Numbered from the stretch's first letter, positions 1-6,700 are shown. The stretch: DNA of 7,901 bases from Candidatus Heimdallarchaeota archaeon (GCA_027016475.1 JALUTL010000333.1:1-7901), one strand, 5' to 3'. Made by a program: numbers and translations. Notes: a model not told the origin generated them from the sequence alone.

Positions 1-74
1 ATCGCCATTCGCTATAAAAAAAATCAATTAGGGGCTTCAAATTGCAAGGACATATACTAAACATATCAAAAATG

Positions 75-80
75 TTATAT
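75..80 (+). promoter_or_regulatory. TATA-like box A upstream of tRNA-Pro
   Basis: TTATAT lies about 30 nt before the first base of the tRNA acceptor stem. That is the expected place for an archaeal TATA box if transcription starts a few bases upstream of the mature 5' end. The surrounding sequence is AT-rich, so position is the main support. Confidence 0.45.
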
Positions 81-146
81 CCAACAACTCAGGAAAACGA
101 AATGTAATGACCCGATAGTGTAGCTTGGTAACATGCGTGCTTGGGG

Positions 147-172
147 ATGTCCAAGTTAGATAACATCCAAAC
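147..172 (+). other. tRNA intron at position 37/38 (26 nt)
   Basis: The intron sits one base 3' of the anticodon, the commonest archaeal site. A bulge-helix-bulge motif is visible. The 4-bp central helix pairs TTGG (141-144) with CCAA (167-170). The 5' bulge is G145 G146^A147, and the 3' bulge A171 C172^T173 abuts the anticodon stem. The inner intron helix pairs TGT (148-150) with ACA (163-165). A147 may also pair with T166, which would shorten the 5' bulge to two bases. Confidence 0.88.
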
Positions 173-194
173 TGCACGTGATCGAGGGTTCGAA

Positions 195-225
195 ATTCGT
201 GCAAATGTGGTTGCATGATCGGAAG
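195..225 (+). other. tRNA intron at position 59/60 in the T loop (31 nt)
   Basis: The intron separates TTCGAA (189-194) from T226 and the 3' strand of the T stem. The bulge-helix-bulge is close to the strict 3-4-3 form. The 5' bulge is A193 A194^A195. The central helix pairs TTCG (189-192) with CGGA (220-223), including one U-G pair. The 3' bulge is A224 G225^T226. The inner stem pairs 197-204 with 211-218 around a six-base loop. Removing these 31 nt restores a perfect 5-bp T stem and a canonical 7-nt T loop. Confidence 0.87.
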
Positions 226-309
226 TCCCTCTCGGGTCATTCTTTAATTTTGTGGAGAGTTTTGTTAATCAGAATATTTTCTATTTTTAGGAAAAAGAAA
301 GAAGAGCAG

Positions 310-639
310 TCATGTATTCAAATTCATTGTTTGATCAGATGGGTGATTCCGGAGATACAGGAAAAGCATTGTAGTCACAAAGATCATGGGAATTGTAAGA
401 AACATTGTCAAGACAATAGCATAGGTTCCCAACAAAGGGGTGTTGGCATTGAAAGTCACATAGATGGACAAGAAAATCAGAAGCAAAGTTACAATAGAAC
501 TGATTAAGAACAGTTTTGACTTTGGAAATCCTTGCATGAATGTCCATTGGTTCATATTGGTATAAAATTTGGGATATGAACTTTCAAGCGAACTAGCGTT
601 TGCAGGGGTGATATTACCAAACAAAATTGAATCAACCAT
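310..639 (-). CDS. Small two-helix membrane protein, function unknown
   Basis: I do not recognise this 109-residue protein. Residues 1-40 are polar and aromatic without a signal peptide. Two strongly hydrophobic segments follow, at about 42-63 and 70-96, and the tail is short and polar. This predicts a small integral membrane protein with two helices. The ATG at 639-637 is preceded by no obvious Shine-Dalgarno sequence. An AAATAAA-like element about 28 nt upstream would suit a leaderless transcript. The gene diverges from the NYN-domain gene across a 157-nt intergenic region, and its 3' end faces the tRNA. The membrane prediction is firm; that this is a genuine gene rests on its hydrophobicity pattern and spacing. 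The opposite strand also holds an open frame over part of the region, but that frame runs through the tRNA and has no protein-like features. Confidence 0.7.
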   Translation of the reverse strand: MVDSILFGNITPANASSLESSYPKFYTNMNQWTFMQGFPKSKLFLISSIVTLLLIFLSIYVTFNANTPLLGTYAIVLTMFLTIPMIFVTTMLFLYLRNHPSDQTMNLNT

Positions 640-785
640 GTTAATTACCAGATTTCATTTCCCAGTTTATTTCTCCTAACTCATCTTTTTCCTCGCAGAC
701 ACCATACAATGTAAGTTGAAAAGAGTGAAATGGGAATTCTTTTTGCTTCCAAAAAGATTAAGTGCTACAAAGATTATCTGAAATA

Positions 786-789
786 GAGG
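786..789 (+). promoter_or_regulatory. Shine-Dalgarno sequence for the NYN-domain gene
   Basis: GAGG ends seven bases before the ATG at 797, matching the core of the archaeal ribosome-binding sequence. It supports that start, and implies a transcript with a leader. Confidence 0.5.
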
Positions 790-796
790 CGTTGAG

Positions 797-1447
797 ATGT
801 CTGAGTACATTAACGAAATCTATGATATGCTGGTTCGTAAACCTCGGATAGCGCTAATAGTGGACATCAACGCCCTTCGAATAGGAAAAACTCCTGAACT
901 TGCATTGCTTAAACAATTAAAGGAAAAGTTTCAGGCATTTGGACAAGTCCGTCATGCACTATTGCTGACATCACAGCAGTTGAAAAGTGGGGCATTGGAG
1001 ATTGTTCAGGATACAGGCTTTCAAGTCAAGGTCATACCAAAAGGATATGAGGACATGCATTTTGTGCTTGAAGCATATGATGTGGCATTGAGTGGAAAGG
1101 TCAACATTATGGTGCTCGGCATGGACAATCCCAGTTTGACACCATTATTGATGGCATGCAAGCAAATTTTGAGCGAGACTATCATATTCAGTTGTTCTGA
1201 GCTAAGTGAGAAGTTGATCAACTCGGCGGATGCCATCATTTACCCAGAAACATTAGAACAATTCACTCTATTTGAAAGCAGTGAGCCAGAATACGATACA
1301 ATGAAAGTTTTGGTCAATAATGGGATTCACTCTCTTGGAGGGATAAGCTCTGAAGAGAAAAATGAAACAGAAGAAGGTTACGGAGAGATTGATGAGGTTT
1401 TATATGGCCCTATTTCTGAGGACATGGATGAGGACAAATCATCTTGA
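797..1447 (+). CDS. NYN domain (PIN-like fold) protein, LabA/DUF88 type
   Basis: This 216-residue protein resembles the archaeal NYN-domain family (LabA/DUF88-like; the uncharacterised group often labelled TIGR00288). NYN domains are PIN-fold, metal-dependent RNases, usually acting on structured or non-coding RNA. The first strand and acid are clear: IALIVDINALR at residues 18-28 with D23 and N25. D95 in the YDVAL segment fits the second conserved acid. The hydrophobic strand before the third acidic site is present (NIMVLGMD, D110). There the usual D-x-D-F pattern is replaced by D-N-P-S, so one metal ligand may be missing. After about residue 165 the tail is acidic and probably disordered. 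The protein is soluble and likely cytoplasmic. The fold is moderately certain; catalytic activity is uncertain. Its stop overlaps the end of the convergent amidohydrolase gene. Confidence 0.8.
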   Translation: MSEYINEIYDMLVRKPRIALIVDINALRIGKTPELALLKQLKEKFQAFGQVRHALLLTSQQLKSGALEIVQDTGFQVKVIPKGYEDMHFVLEAYDVALSGKVNIMVLGMDNPSLTPLLMACKQILSETIIFSCSELSEKLINSADAIIYPETLEQFTLFESSEPEYDTMKVLVNNGIHSLGGISSEEKNETEEGYGEIDEVLYGPISEDMDEDKSS

Positions 1448-3079
1448 AAACCAGACACGGGTAATAAGATTTGTCTTCACCTCATAATAGGCAATTGCCT
1501 GAACAGTCTGATTTCCCATGAATCCTGTCACATGTTCATGATCGATGACCATATTGCCAAAGCTTATTCTGTTTGTGATTGTCGCCTTTAGTTCTGGGCT
1601 TTTTTCAAAAAGCCGCGAATATCGTTTCCGTAATTCTGCAAGTCCCCTCATTCTCAGTTTGCTTGTAGTTAGATCATATATTTCCACTCGAGGATGGTAG
1701 CATTCAAGGAAGGCATCAATGTCACGTGCGTTATATGCTTGAAGCTGTTGATCAACAACAGATGTGATCGAGGTCGGTTTTACCAAATCGTTTGGTTGAT
1801 AGATGTTTGATCCATGTATTACGAAAGCAATGTCTGTGGTTTTTTGAATGTTTTGAAGTGGATTTGAGTTCAATATTACCATACGGGCAGGTGTACCTTC
1901 AGTAATTGTTCCTTTGACTCCAAGGATTTCAGCATTATTTTTGGTAGCGGCAACAAGAACATCTTCAGCAGACATCCCTGCTTGTACCATAAGTTCCAGT
2001 TCCCTATGAAGTGCTGGGCCATGCAATGTACCAACATTTCCTGCATCAGTTCCTGCACAGATAATTGCACCTGCTTTGGCGAGTCTTCTCAAGTTGATTG
2101 AAGCAGTTGTCAGCAAGTCTGGAGGCGGCAAATCATATTCCTCTTTCAATGTTCTGTAGGGTTCAGGAACTAAACTATCGTCCAATACCATTAGAGTTCT
2201 CCAACTTTTAATTACATCGGGATCTCCCCATTTTGCTTCAAATTCAGGCAATTCGATACGGGTTCGATAGACATCCCTGTACCCTAGCCTAACCATTAAT
2301 GTGGGAATGTAAAGCACTTTTCTTTTAACGACCATATCAATGAATTCTTGGTCAATATCTTCATCAAATACGCTATGAACCAAAATATCTGCTCCAAAAC
2401 TTACGGCCCGTTTGGCAGTTTCCAATTCAGTCGCATGTACAGCTGCTTTCAGCCCAAGCCTATGAGTTTCATCAATTGCAGCCTTCATAATTGTTGAATC
2501 GTCTTCAAAAAACTCTGGTCTGAATATAAACCACATTTTGACAAATGCAGGATTTTTCTCTACACATCGGCGGACAAGCTCACGGGCATGCTCTTCTGTT
2601 TTGCCCTGTATGATCGGAGGGTCACCAAGATCAAGCTTTTCGCGTGGAACTGTAGATACAAGTGGGCCAGCTACAGCCACGTCAGGTGCTATCATCGCTT
2701 TCGAATCCTTCAACACATTGAAGTTCCAAAACGGCCCACCACAGTCAACAACGCCAGTAATCCCACAGGCCAAATATCTCTTGAACAATACTGGGATAGA
2801 AGCTTTGATTTCTTCAAATTCATATTCATATGATTTTATGTGCCTTAGATCAAGACCATCAGGTCTAGTGAACAATCCTCCACTTTGAAAAAAATGGATA
2901 TGTGCATCAATGAGGCCAGGAATTACGAACTTTTCGGAACAATCGATGGTGTTGACGTTGGATTGGTCAGAATTTTGAGAGATAGTCTTGACTAGTCCGT
3001 CCTCGATAACTATTGATTTCGCAGAGAGGAATCTTTTTTCATCAGGTGAAAAATATCGAACATTTGTCAGTTCGAGCAC
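1439..3079 (-). CDS. Metal-dependent amidohydrolase with C-terminal SnoaL/NTF2-like domain
   Basis: This 546-residue protein is a cytoplasmic amidohydrolase-superfamily enzyme, closest in pattern to the imidazolonepropionase/prolidase-like group. Such enzymes hydrolyse C-N bonds in cyclic or peptide-like substrates. Metal-site residues appear in order: H60-x-H62 in GLIDAHIHF, K181 (VKMW, candidate carboxylated bridging lysine), H215 (AAVHA), H235 (LVHS) and D345 (GTDAG). The N-terminal beta-sandwich strands and the closing segment GTPARMVILNSNP (about 395-407) are present. Residues about 437-546 form a second domain of SnoaL/NTF2 type (QQLQAYNARDIDAFLECYHP through YYEVKTNLITRVWF), normally a free-standing protein. 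The start is a GTG; an in-frame stop lies only two codons upstream, so the N-terminus cannot extend. No Shine-Dalgarno is visible, so the transcript may be leaderless. The substrate cannot be named. Confidence 0.9.
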   Translation of the reverse strand: MLELTNVRYFSPDEKRFLSAKSIVIEDGLVKTISQNSDQSNVNTIDCSEKFVIPGLIDAHIHFFQSGGLFTRPDGLDLRHIKSYEYEFEEIKASIPVLFKRYLACGITGVVDCGGPFWNFNVLKDSKAMIAPDVAVAGPLVSTVPREKLDLGDPPIIQGKTEEHARELVRRCVEKNPAFVKMWFIFRPEFFEDDSTIMKAAIDETHRLGLKAAVHATELETAKRAVSFGADILVHSVFDEDIDQEFIDMVVKRKVLYIPTLMVRLGYRDVYRTRIELPEFEAKWGDPDVIKSWRTLMVLDDSLVPEPYRTLKEEYDLPPPDLLTTASINLRRLAKAGAIICAGTDAGNVGTLHGPALHRELELMVQAGMSAEDVLVAATKNNAEILGVKGTITEGTPARMVILNSNPLQNIQKTTDIAFVIHGSNIYQPNDLVKPTSITSVVDQQLQAYNARDIDAFLECYHPRVEIYDLTTSKLRMRGLAELRKRYSRLFEKSPELKATITNRISFGNMVIDHEHVTGFMGNQTVQAIAYYEVKTNLITRVWFSR

Positions 3080-3141
3080 AAGTTAAAATTTTTGGTTAGT
3101 TCATAAGCGTTTTTAGGAAATGTTGGCTGTCAGATGAGTTA

Positions 3142-3281
3142 GGACTGCAAAACCAGTATCCATTGCGTGACCAAAAGTTTGAGGGATAGCCGTTTGAAGT
3201 CCACATCCAAGCATGGATGGTCTGCTGATCCAAACTAAGAGGTTATGATGGTTTACAAATCCCCGAATGTTTCAGCAGATC
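3142..3281. other. Intergenic segment with nested inverted repeats, possible structured RNA
   Basis: The 247 nt between the amidohydrolase and the next gene hold a GC-richer core flanked by very AT-rich DNA. Arms 3142-3161 and 3184-3202 pair over 15 positions: GGACT/AGTCC, CAAA/TTTG, one C-G, then TATCC/GGATA, with a small 3x3 internal loop and a 22-nt terminal loop. Next is a hairpin CATCC (3204-3208)/GGATG (3215-3219). Then TCTGCTGA (3221-3228) pairs with TCAGCAGA (3272-3279), extendable by two pairs that compete with the hairpin. Short open frames exist on both strands, none with a convincing start. It could be a non-coding RNA, a transcript-end structure or a decayed gene; the strand is unknown. 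Confidence 0.35.
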
Positions 3282-3326
3282 TCCCTGCTTTAAAAATGAA
3301 AAAGAGGAAAGAAAGAAAAAGTGTTG

Positions 3327-3725
3327 TTATGGCATATAAATCAACAATGGAAAGAGGATGGCCAATACGAATGACAAGTAAATTGCAGGAACAGATAGGA
3401 GGAAAATAAAAATTGCAAAGACTGACCCTCCATTGGTTGCGACATTGTGGTCTACCCTCATACGAACTCTTCGATAGAAATTTGTTGATTCAACAAAAAG
3501 GTAAAGAGCTATAACTGAAATCAAATGTAGAATTAAACCCATCATATCAAGAAGGGACAACCCCCTTACCCCATCCATTACAAAGAATACAATTACAAAA
3601 AATGGCATCAACGAAAGGAAAGCTCCAGGGATTATACCTAACAGGAAATAAAAAACTTTGACCAGACTGGTTTTCTCTTCTGCCAGCGTTAGATGGTGAA
3701 GAGCACCAATGATTATTGGAACCAA
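3327..3725 (-). CDS. Multi-pass membrane protein, function unknown; 5' end uncertain
   Basis: I do not recognise this 132-residue hydrophobic protein. Strong membrane segments lie at about 23-50, 57-78 and 101-130, separated by a basic loop (YRRVRMRVD, 84-92) that is probably cytoplasmic. The only standard start in this frame is TTG at 3725-3723. The frame remains open upstream to a stop at 3768-3770, and the upstream codons (LNYGFPAFLGSL) plus residues 1-13 would make a further transmembrane helix. The TTG start therefore cuts a helix in half. An ATG at 3751-3749 sits 26 nt downstream of a TATA-like element but is in another frame. A one-base frameshift near the 5' end, or non-standard initiation, is likely. 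The gene lies downstream of PPDK on the same strand, 109 nt away, with its own apparent promoter. Confidence 0.65.
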   Translation of the reverse strand: MVPIIIGALHHLTLAEEKTSLVKVFYFLLGIIPGAFLSLMPFFVIVFFVMDGVRGLSLLDMMGLILHLISVIALYLFVESTNFYRRVRMRVDHNVATNGGSVFAIFIFLLSVPAIYLSFVLAILFPLLIYMP

Positions 3726-3773
3726 TGAACCAAGAAAAGCAGGAAATCCATAATTTAGTATTTTAATTTACAC

Positions 3774-3780
3774 ATATTTA
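3774..3780 (-). promoter_or_regulatory. TATA-like box A upstream of the membrane protein
   Basis: Read on the minus strand this is TAAATAT within an A/T-only stretch. Its centre lies 26 nt before an ATG at 3751-3749, the normal spacing for an archaeal leaderless transcript. It suggests the gene is not merely read through from PPDK. Confidence 0.4.
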
Positions 3781-3834
3781 TTTTACGCACAATTTTGTTG
3801 GTTTATTCACGTGCTGTAGCCGGAACAGTTTTTC

Positions 3835-6678
3835 TTATGGGGGTGTTGGCCATTGCTTCAAGAATTTGGAATCAATTTCTGCATTTCTGAGAGTTGAATG
3901 GGCTGCTGCAAGACGCGCCACAGGAACACGATAGGGAGAACAGGAAACATAGTCCAAACCGATACGATAGCAGAAATCAATAGATTCTGGATCACCGCCT
4001 TGTTCTCCACAAATGCCTACCTTGAGGTATTTGTTGACGTTGATTGCACTTTGTCTGCCCAAGGTGACACAGATATCCATAAGCTTCCCAGCACCATCAA
4101 CATCTATAGTCTGGAAGGGATCAGACTTTATTATTTTATTTTCCAAATAATATGGGAGGAATTTTCCGACATCATCCCTTGAGAAGCCCAAGGTCATTTG
4201 ATGGAGGTCATTAGTTCCGAATGAGAAAAAGTCAGCCCCAAGTTTTCCTGCTGCAATTTCATCCGCAGTCAATGCAGCTCTAGGGATTTCAATCATTGTA
4301 CCGACTTTGTAATCTATCGTATCTCCCATTTCATCAAACACTTTTTGTGCAGTAGAATCAACAATTTCCCTAGAAAGAACAAATTCTTCCTGAAAACCAA
4401 CCAATGGGATCATTATTTCAGGATAGACCTCAATTCCTTGCTTCTTGATCAATAAGGCTGCCTCGATTATTGCCCGCGTCTGCATTTCCATGATTTCTGG
4501 GAAAAGGAGACCAAGTCTGCAACCTCTCAATCCAAGCATTGGATTTGATTCTTGATAATACAGAACCTTTCTGAGAACCTTGATGTTTCTGGCAGTCTGC
4601 TCAGGGTTGAGGATTTGTTGCCAAATCCGCTCCCTTATTTCCAATTCCTTCGGGAGGAATTCGTGAAGCGGTGGATCAAGCAACCTGATCGTTACAGGAA
4701 GCCCATGAAGCACACGGAAGAGTTTAATGAAATCGTCTCGTTGAAGATCAATCATTTTGTTGAGAGCCTCAAGACGTTCTTCTTTAGTTTCGGCCAGGAT
4801 CATTTCCTGTACCAAAGGTAGGGCATCGAAAAACTGATGTTCCGTTCGTGCCAGACCTATTCCTTTGGCCTTGAATTGGACAGCCACCAATGCGTCCTTT
4901 TCTTTGTCAGCATTGGTACGAACCTTGATTTTTGCAACCTCATCCGCCCAATCCAAAACTGTAAGCATTGCGGAAGGAAGACTCGTGGGGGTGTAGATTG
5001 GCAATGGTTCCTTGAAAATGTAGGCTTCATCAAACACCTCCATGGAAAGCACTTGTCCCTCATCTATTACAAGCCCATCTCTTGTTCTCAATTTTCTGCC
5101 TAGAAGATCCATACCCGAAGAACTGGCGCCAACAATCACCCGTTTGCCGATTTGACGACCAACAAGGGCGGCATGAGAGGTTAAGCCACCAGTCATTGTT
5201 ATGATGCCCGAAGATGCAACCATTCCATGAAAGTCTTCAGGAGATGTTTCTTTCTTGATCAGAATCAAACTAGGTACTTTTTTGTCTCCTTCCTTTCTCC
5301 ACTGAGTAATTTCGAATGGAGGAGATTTTTCTCCTTTTACTATTGCCTCCGCCAAATCAGAATCAAACACAGCATGACCGCATGCTGCACCCGGCCCAGC
5401 TGGAAGTCCTTCTCCTATAACTGTTGCCTGTTTTATAGGTGCTTTCTTTACCACTTCATCCAGAGAATGCGCATGCAACTTCGCTTCCAAATCTGCAATG
5501 TCGTAGTATTGGAACTTTTTGGAGTTCGCCCAAACGACGCTTGGAAACAAACTTGATTCCACATCCCTAGGAGAAACTCTCAATATGGCTTCTTCTTTTG
5601 AAATGATGTTTTCATTCACCATGTCAACTGCAATTTTTGCAGCAGCCGTTCCTGTCCGCTTACCGGATCTTGTTTGCAGAATATAGAGCTTGCCACTTTC
5701 AACAGTGAATTCAACATCCTGCATATCGCGATAATGCCCTTCGAGCTTTTTGGCATATGTTTGAAGTTCATCATATATATGAGGCATGATCTTTTTCAGT
5801 TCAGAAATTGGAGAGGGTGTTCGAATACCCGCAACAACATCCTCACCTTGTGCTTGAAGCAGAAATTCACCATAAATCTCATTCTCTCCTGTTGCAGGAT
5901 TTCGAGTAAACAATACCCCAGTTCCACTTTGGTCATCAAAATTTCCAAATACCATTGACTGAATATTGACAGCAGTGCCAATGTCGTCCGGAATCCCTTC
6001 ATATCTCCTATAGTTTATTGCCCGCTTATTGTTCCAAGACTTGAATACGGCATGGACAGCCATTTCAAGCTGCAAAAAGGAGTCTTCAGGAAACGGTTTT
6101 CCATATAGATTTTGGAACAGTTCGAGATATTGTGCAATCAAGTTGTCCAAACTTGATTCAGGCAGTTGGAAGTCATGAGAAACATTGGCCTTGCGTTTTT
6201 CCTCTTCCAATAATTCCGAAAACTTTTCGGTTTCCAAACCGCATACGACATCAGCGTACATGAAGATCAATCTTCTGAAACTATCCTTAACGAACTTGGG
6301 GTTTCCAATAGTTTTGGAAAAGGGTTCAATGGATCCTTTCGTCAACCCGACATTCAGGACGGTGTCCATCATTCCAGGCATGCTAATGCTTGCACCAGAT
6401 CTGACGGAAACAAGCAGAGGAAACTCAGGGTCTCCAAACTTTCTTCCAATCTTTTCTTCAACTTTTTTGATGGCTTGGAGAACCTCTTGCCACAAACCGT
6501 CGGGAAATGTATTGTTGTTGTTTAGATATTCAATGCAAGTTTTTGTTGTTATTGTGAAGCCAGGAGGAACAGGAAGTCCAATTTTGGTCATTGTCGCCAA
6601 TGATGCACCCTTTCCTCCAAGCAAATCCTTGTCAGGTTCGATTTCTCCGAAAAGAAACACGCGTTTTTCCTTGCCCAT
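3835..6678 (-). CDS. ppdK: Pyruvate, phosphate dikinase
   Basis: This 947-residue enzyme reversibly converts pyruvate, ATP and phosphate into PEP, AMP and pyrophosphate. In archaea it typically supplies PEP for gluconeogenesis or works in glycolysis. All three domains are intact. The ATP-grasp domain (about 1-340) shows GGKGASLA (21-28), R93 in VRSGA, E323, and Q335/R337 in LQTR. The phosphohistidine domain (about 395-520) has catalytic H502 in GGLTSHAALV. The PEP/pyruvate barrel (about 560-935) has R611 (GLARTEH), R665 (RLLDPP), E797 (MIEIPRA), N823-D824 (GTNDL) and C890 (GICGEQGGDP). It exceeds the usual 870-890 residues, partly through about 20 extra residues near 451-470, before the ETSPED motif. 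The usual His of GEHGGDP is Gln893 here. The ATG at 6678 has a TATA box 27 nt upstream and no Shine-Dalgarno, indicating a leaderless mRNA. Confidence 0.97.
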   Translation of the reverse strand: MGKEKRVFLFGEIEPDKDLLGGKGASLATMTKIGLPVPPGFTITTKTCIEYLNNNNTFPDGLWQEVLQAIKKVEEKIGRKFGDPEFPLLVSVRSGASISMPGMMDTVLNVGLTKGSIEPFSKTIGNPKFVKDSFRRLIFMYADVVCGLETEKFSELLEEEKRKANVSHDFQLPESSLDNLIAQYLELFQNLYGKPFPEDSFLQLEMAVHAVFKSWNNKRAINYRRYEGIPDDIGTAVNIQSMVFGNFDDQSGTGVLFTRNPATGENEIYGEFLLQAQGEDVVAGIRTPSPISELKKIMPHIYDELQTYAKKLEGHYRDMQDVEFTVESGKLYILQTRSGKRTGTAAAKIAVDMVNENIISKEEAILRVSPRDVESSLFPSVVWANSKKFQYYDIADLEAKLHAHSLDEVVKKAPIKQATVIGEGLPAGPGAACGHAVFDSDLAEAIVKGEKSPPFEITQWRKEGDKKVPSLILIKKETSPEDFHGMVASSGIITMTGGLTSHAALVGRQIGKRVIVGASSSGMDLLGRKLRTRDGLVIDEGQVLSMEVFDEAYIFKEPLPIYTPTSLPSAMLTVLDWADEVAKIKVRTNADKEKDALVAVQFKAKGIGLARTEHQFFDALPLVQEMILAETKEERLEALNKMIDLQRDDFIKLFRVLHGLPVTIRLLDPPLHEFLPKELEIRERIWQQILNPEQTARNIKVLRKVLYYQESNPMLGLRGCRLGLLFPEIMEMQTRAIIEAALLIKKQGIEVYPEIMIPLVGFQEEFVLSREIVDSTAQKVFDEMGDTIDYKVGTMIEIPRAALTADEIAAGKLGADFFSFGTNDLHQMTLGFSRDDVGKFLPYYLENKIIKSDPFQTIDVDGAGKLMDICVTLGRQSAINVNKYLKVGICGEQGGDPESIDFCYRIGLDYVSCSPYRVPVARLAAAHSTLRNAEIDSKFLKQWPTPP

Positions 6679-6700
6679 TTCAATCGCCTATTTTATGAAC

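Larger units (their letters stand above)
109..239 (+). tRNA. tRNA-Pro (anticodon GGG) with two introns
   Basis: After removal of two introns this folds as a complete 74-nt cloverleaf that would read CCC/CCU proline codons. The 7-bp acceptor stem pairs 109-115 with 232-238 perfectly. The D stem pairs 118-121 with 131-134 (one G-U) around a loop carrying the GG pair at 127-128. The anticodon stem pairs 136-140 with 174-178 perfectly. The loop reads TTGGGGT, so U33 is 142, the anticodon GGG is 143-145 and G37 is 146. The variable region is 179-183. The T stem pairs 184-188 with 227-231 perfectly, and the T loop is TTCGAAT. The discriminator is A239, as usual for tRNA-Pro; CCA is not encoded. Exons are 109-146, 173-194 and 226-239. 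The gene stands alone, with a TATA-like element upstream and T-rich sequence just downstream (241-256). Sizing and anticodon are seen directly; intron boundaries are inferred from the splicing motifs. Confidence 0.93.

Noticed and set aside
1..108. Possible end of a gene at the left edge
   Set aside because: No frame shows protein-like sequence and the region is AT-rich. Only the tRNA TATA-like element could be supported.
37..240. Open frame on the minus strand, 67 codons
   Set aside because: It is antisense to the tRNA-Pro gene over most of its length, so it is a by-product of the tRNA sequence.
178..507. Open frame on the plus strand, 109 codons
   Set aside because: It begins inside the tRNA-Pro gene, crosses its second intron and then runs antisense to the small membrane protein. 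Its translation is Cys/His/Gln-rich and lacks domain features.
2538..2888. Plus-strand open frame opposite the amidohydrolase
   Set aside because: It is a shadow of the amidohydrolase coding strand, rich in Ser, Thr and Pro, with no start signal or recognisable domain.
3291..3323. Purine-rich A/G tract that might be a repeat or origin element
   Set aside because: It is low-complexity sequence (AAAAATGAAAAAGAGG-like) just after the membrane protein stop. On the coding strand it is a T-rich tract suitable for archaeal termination. No iterated unit was found.
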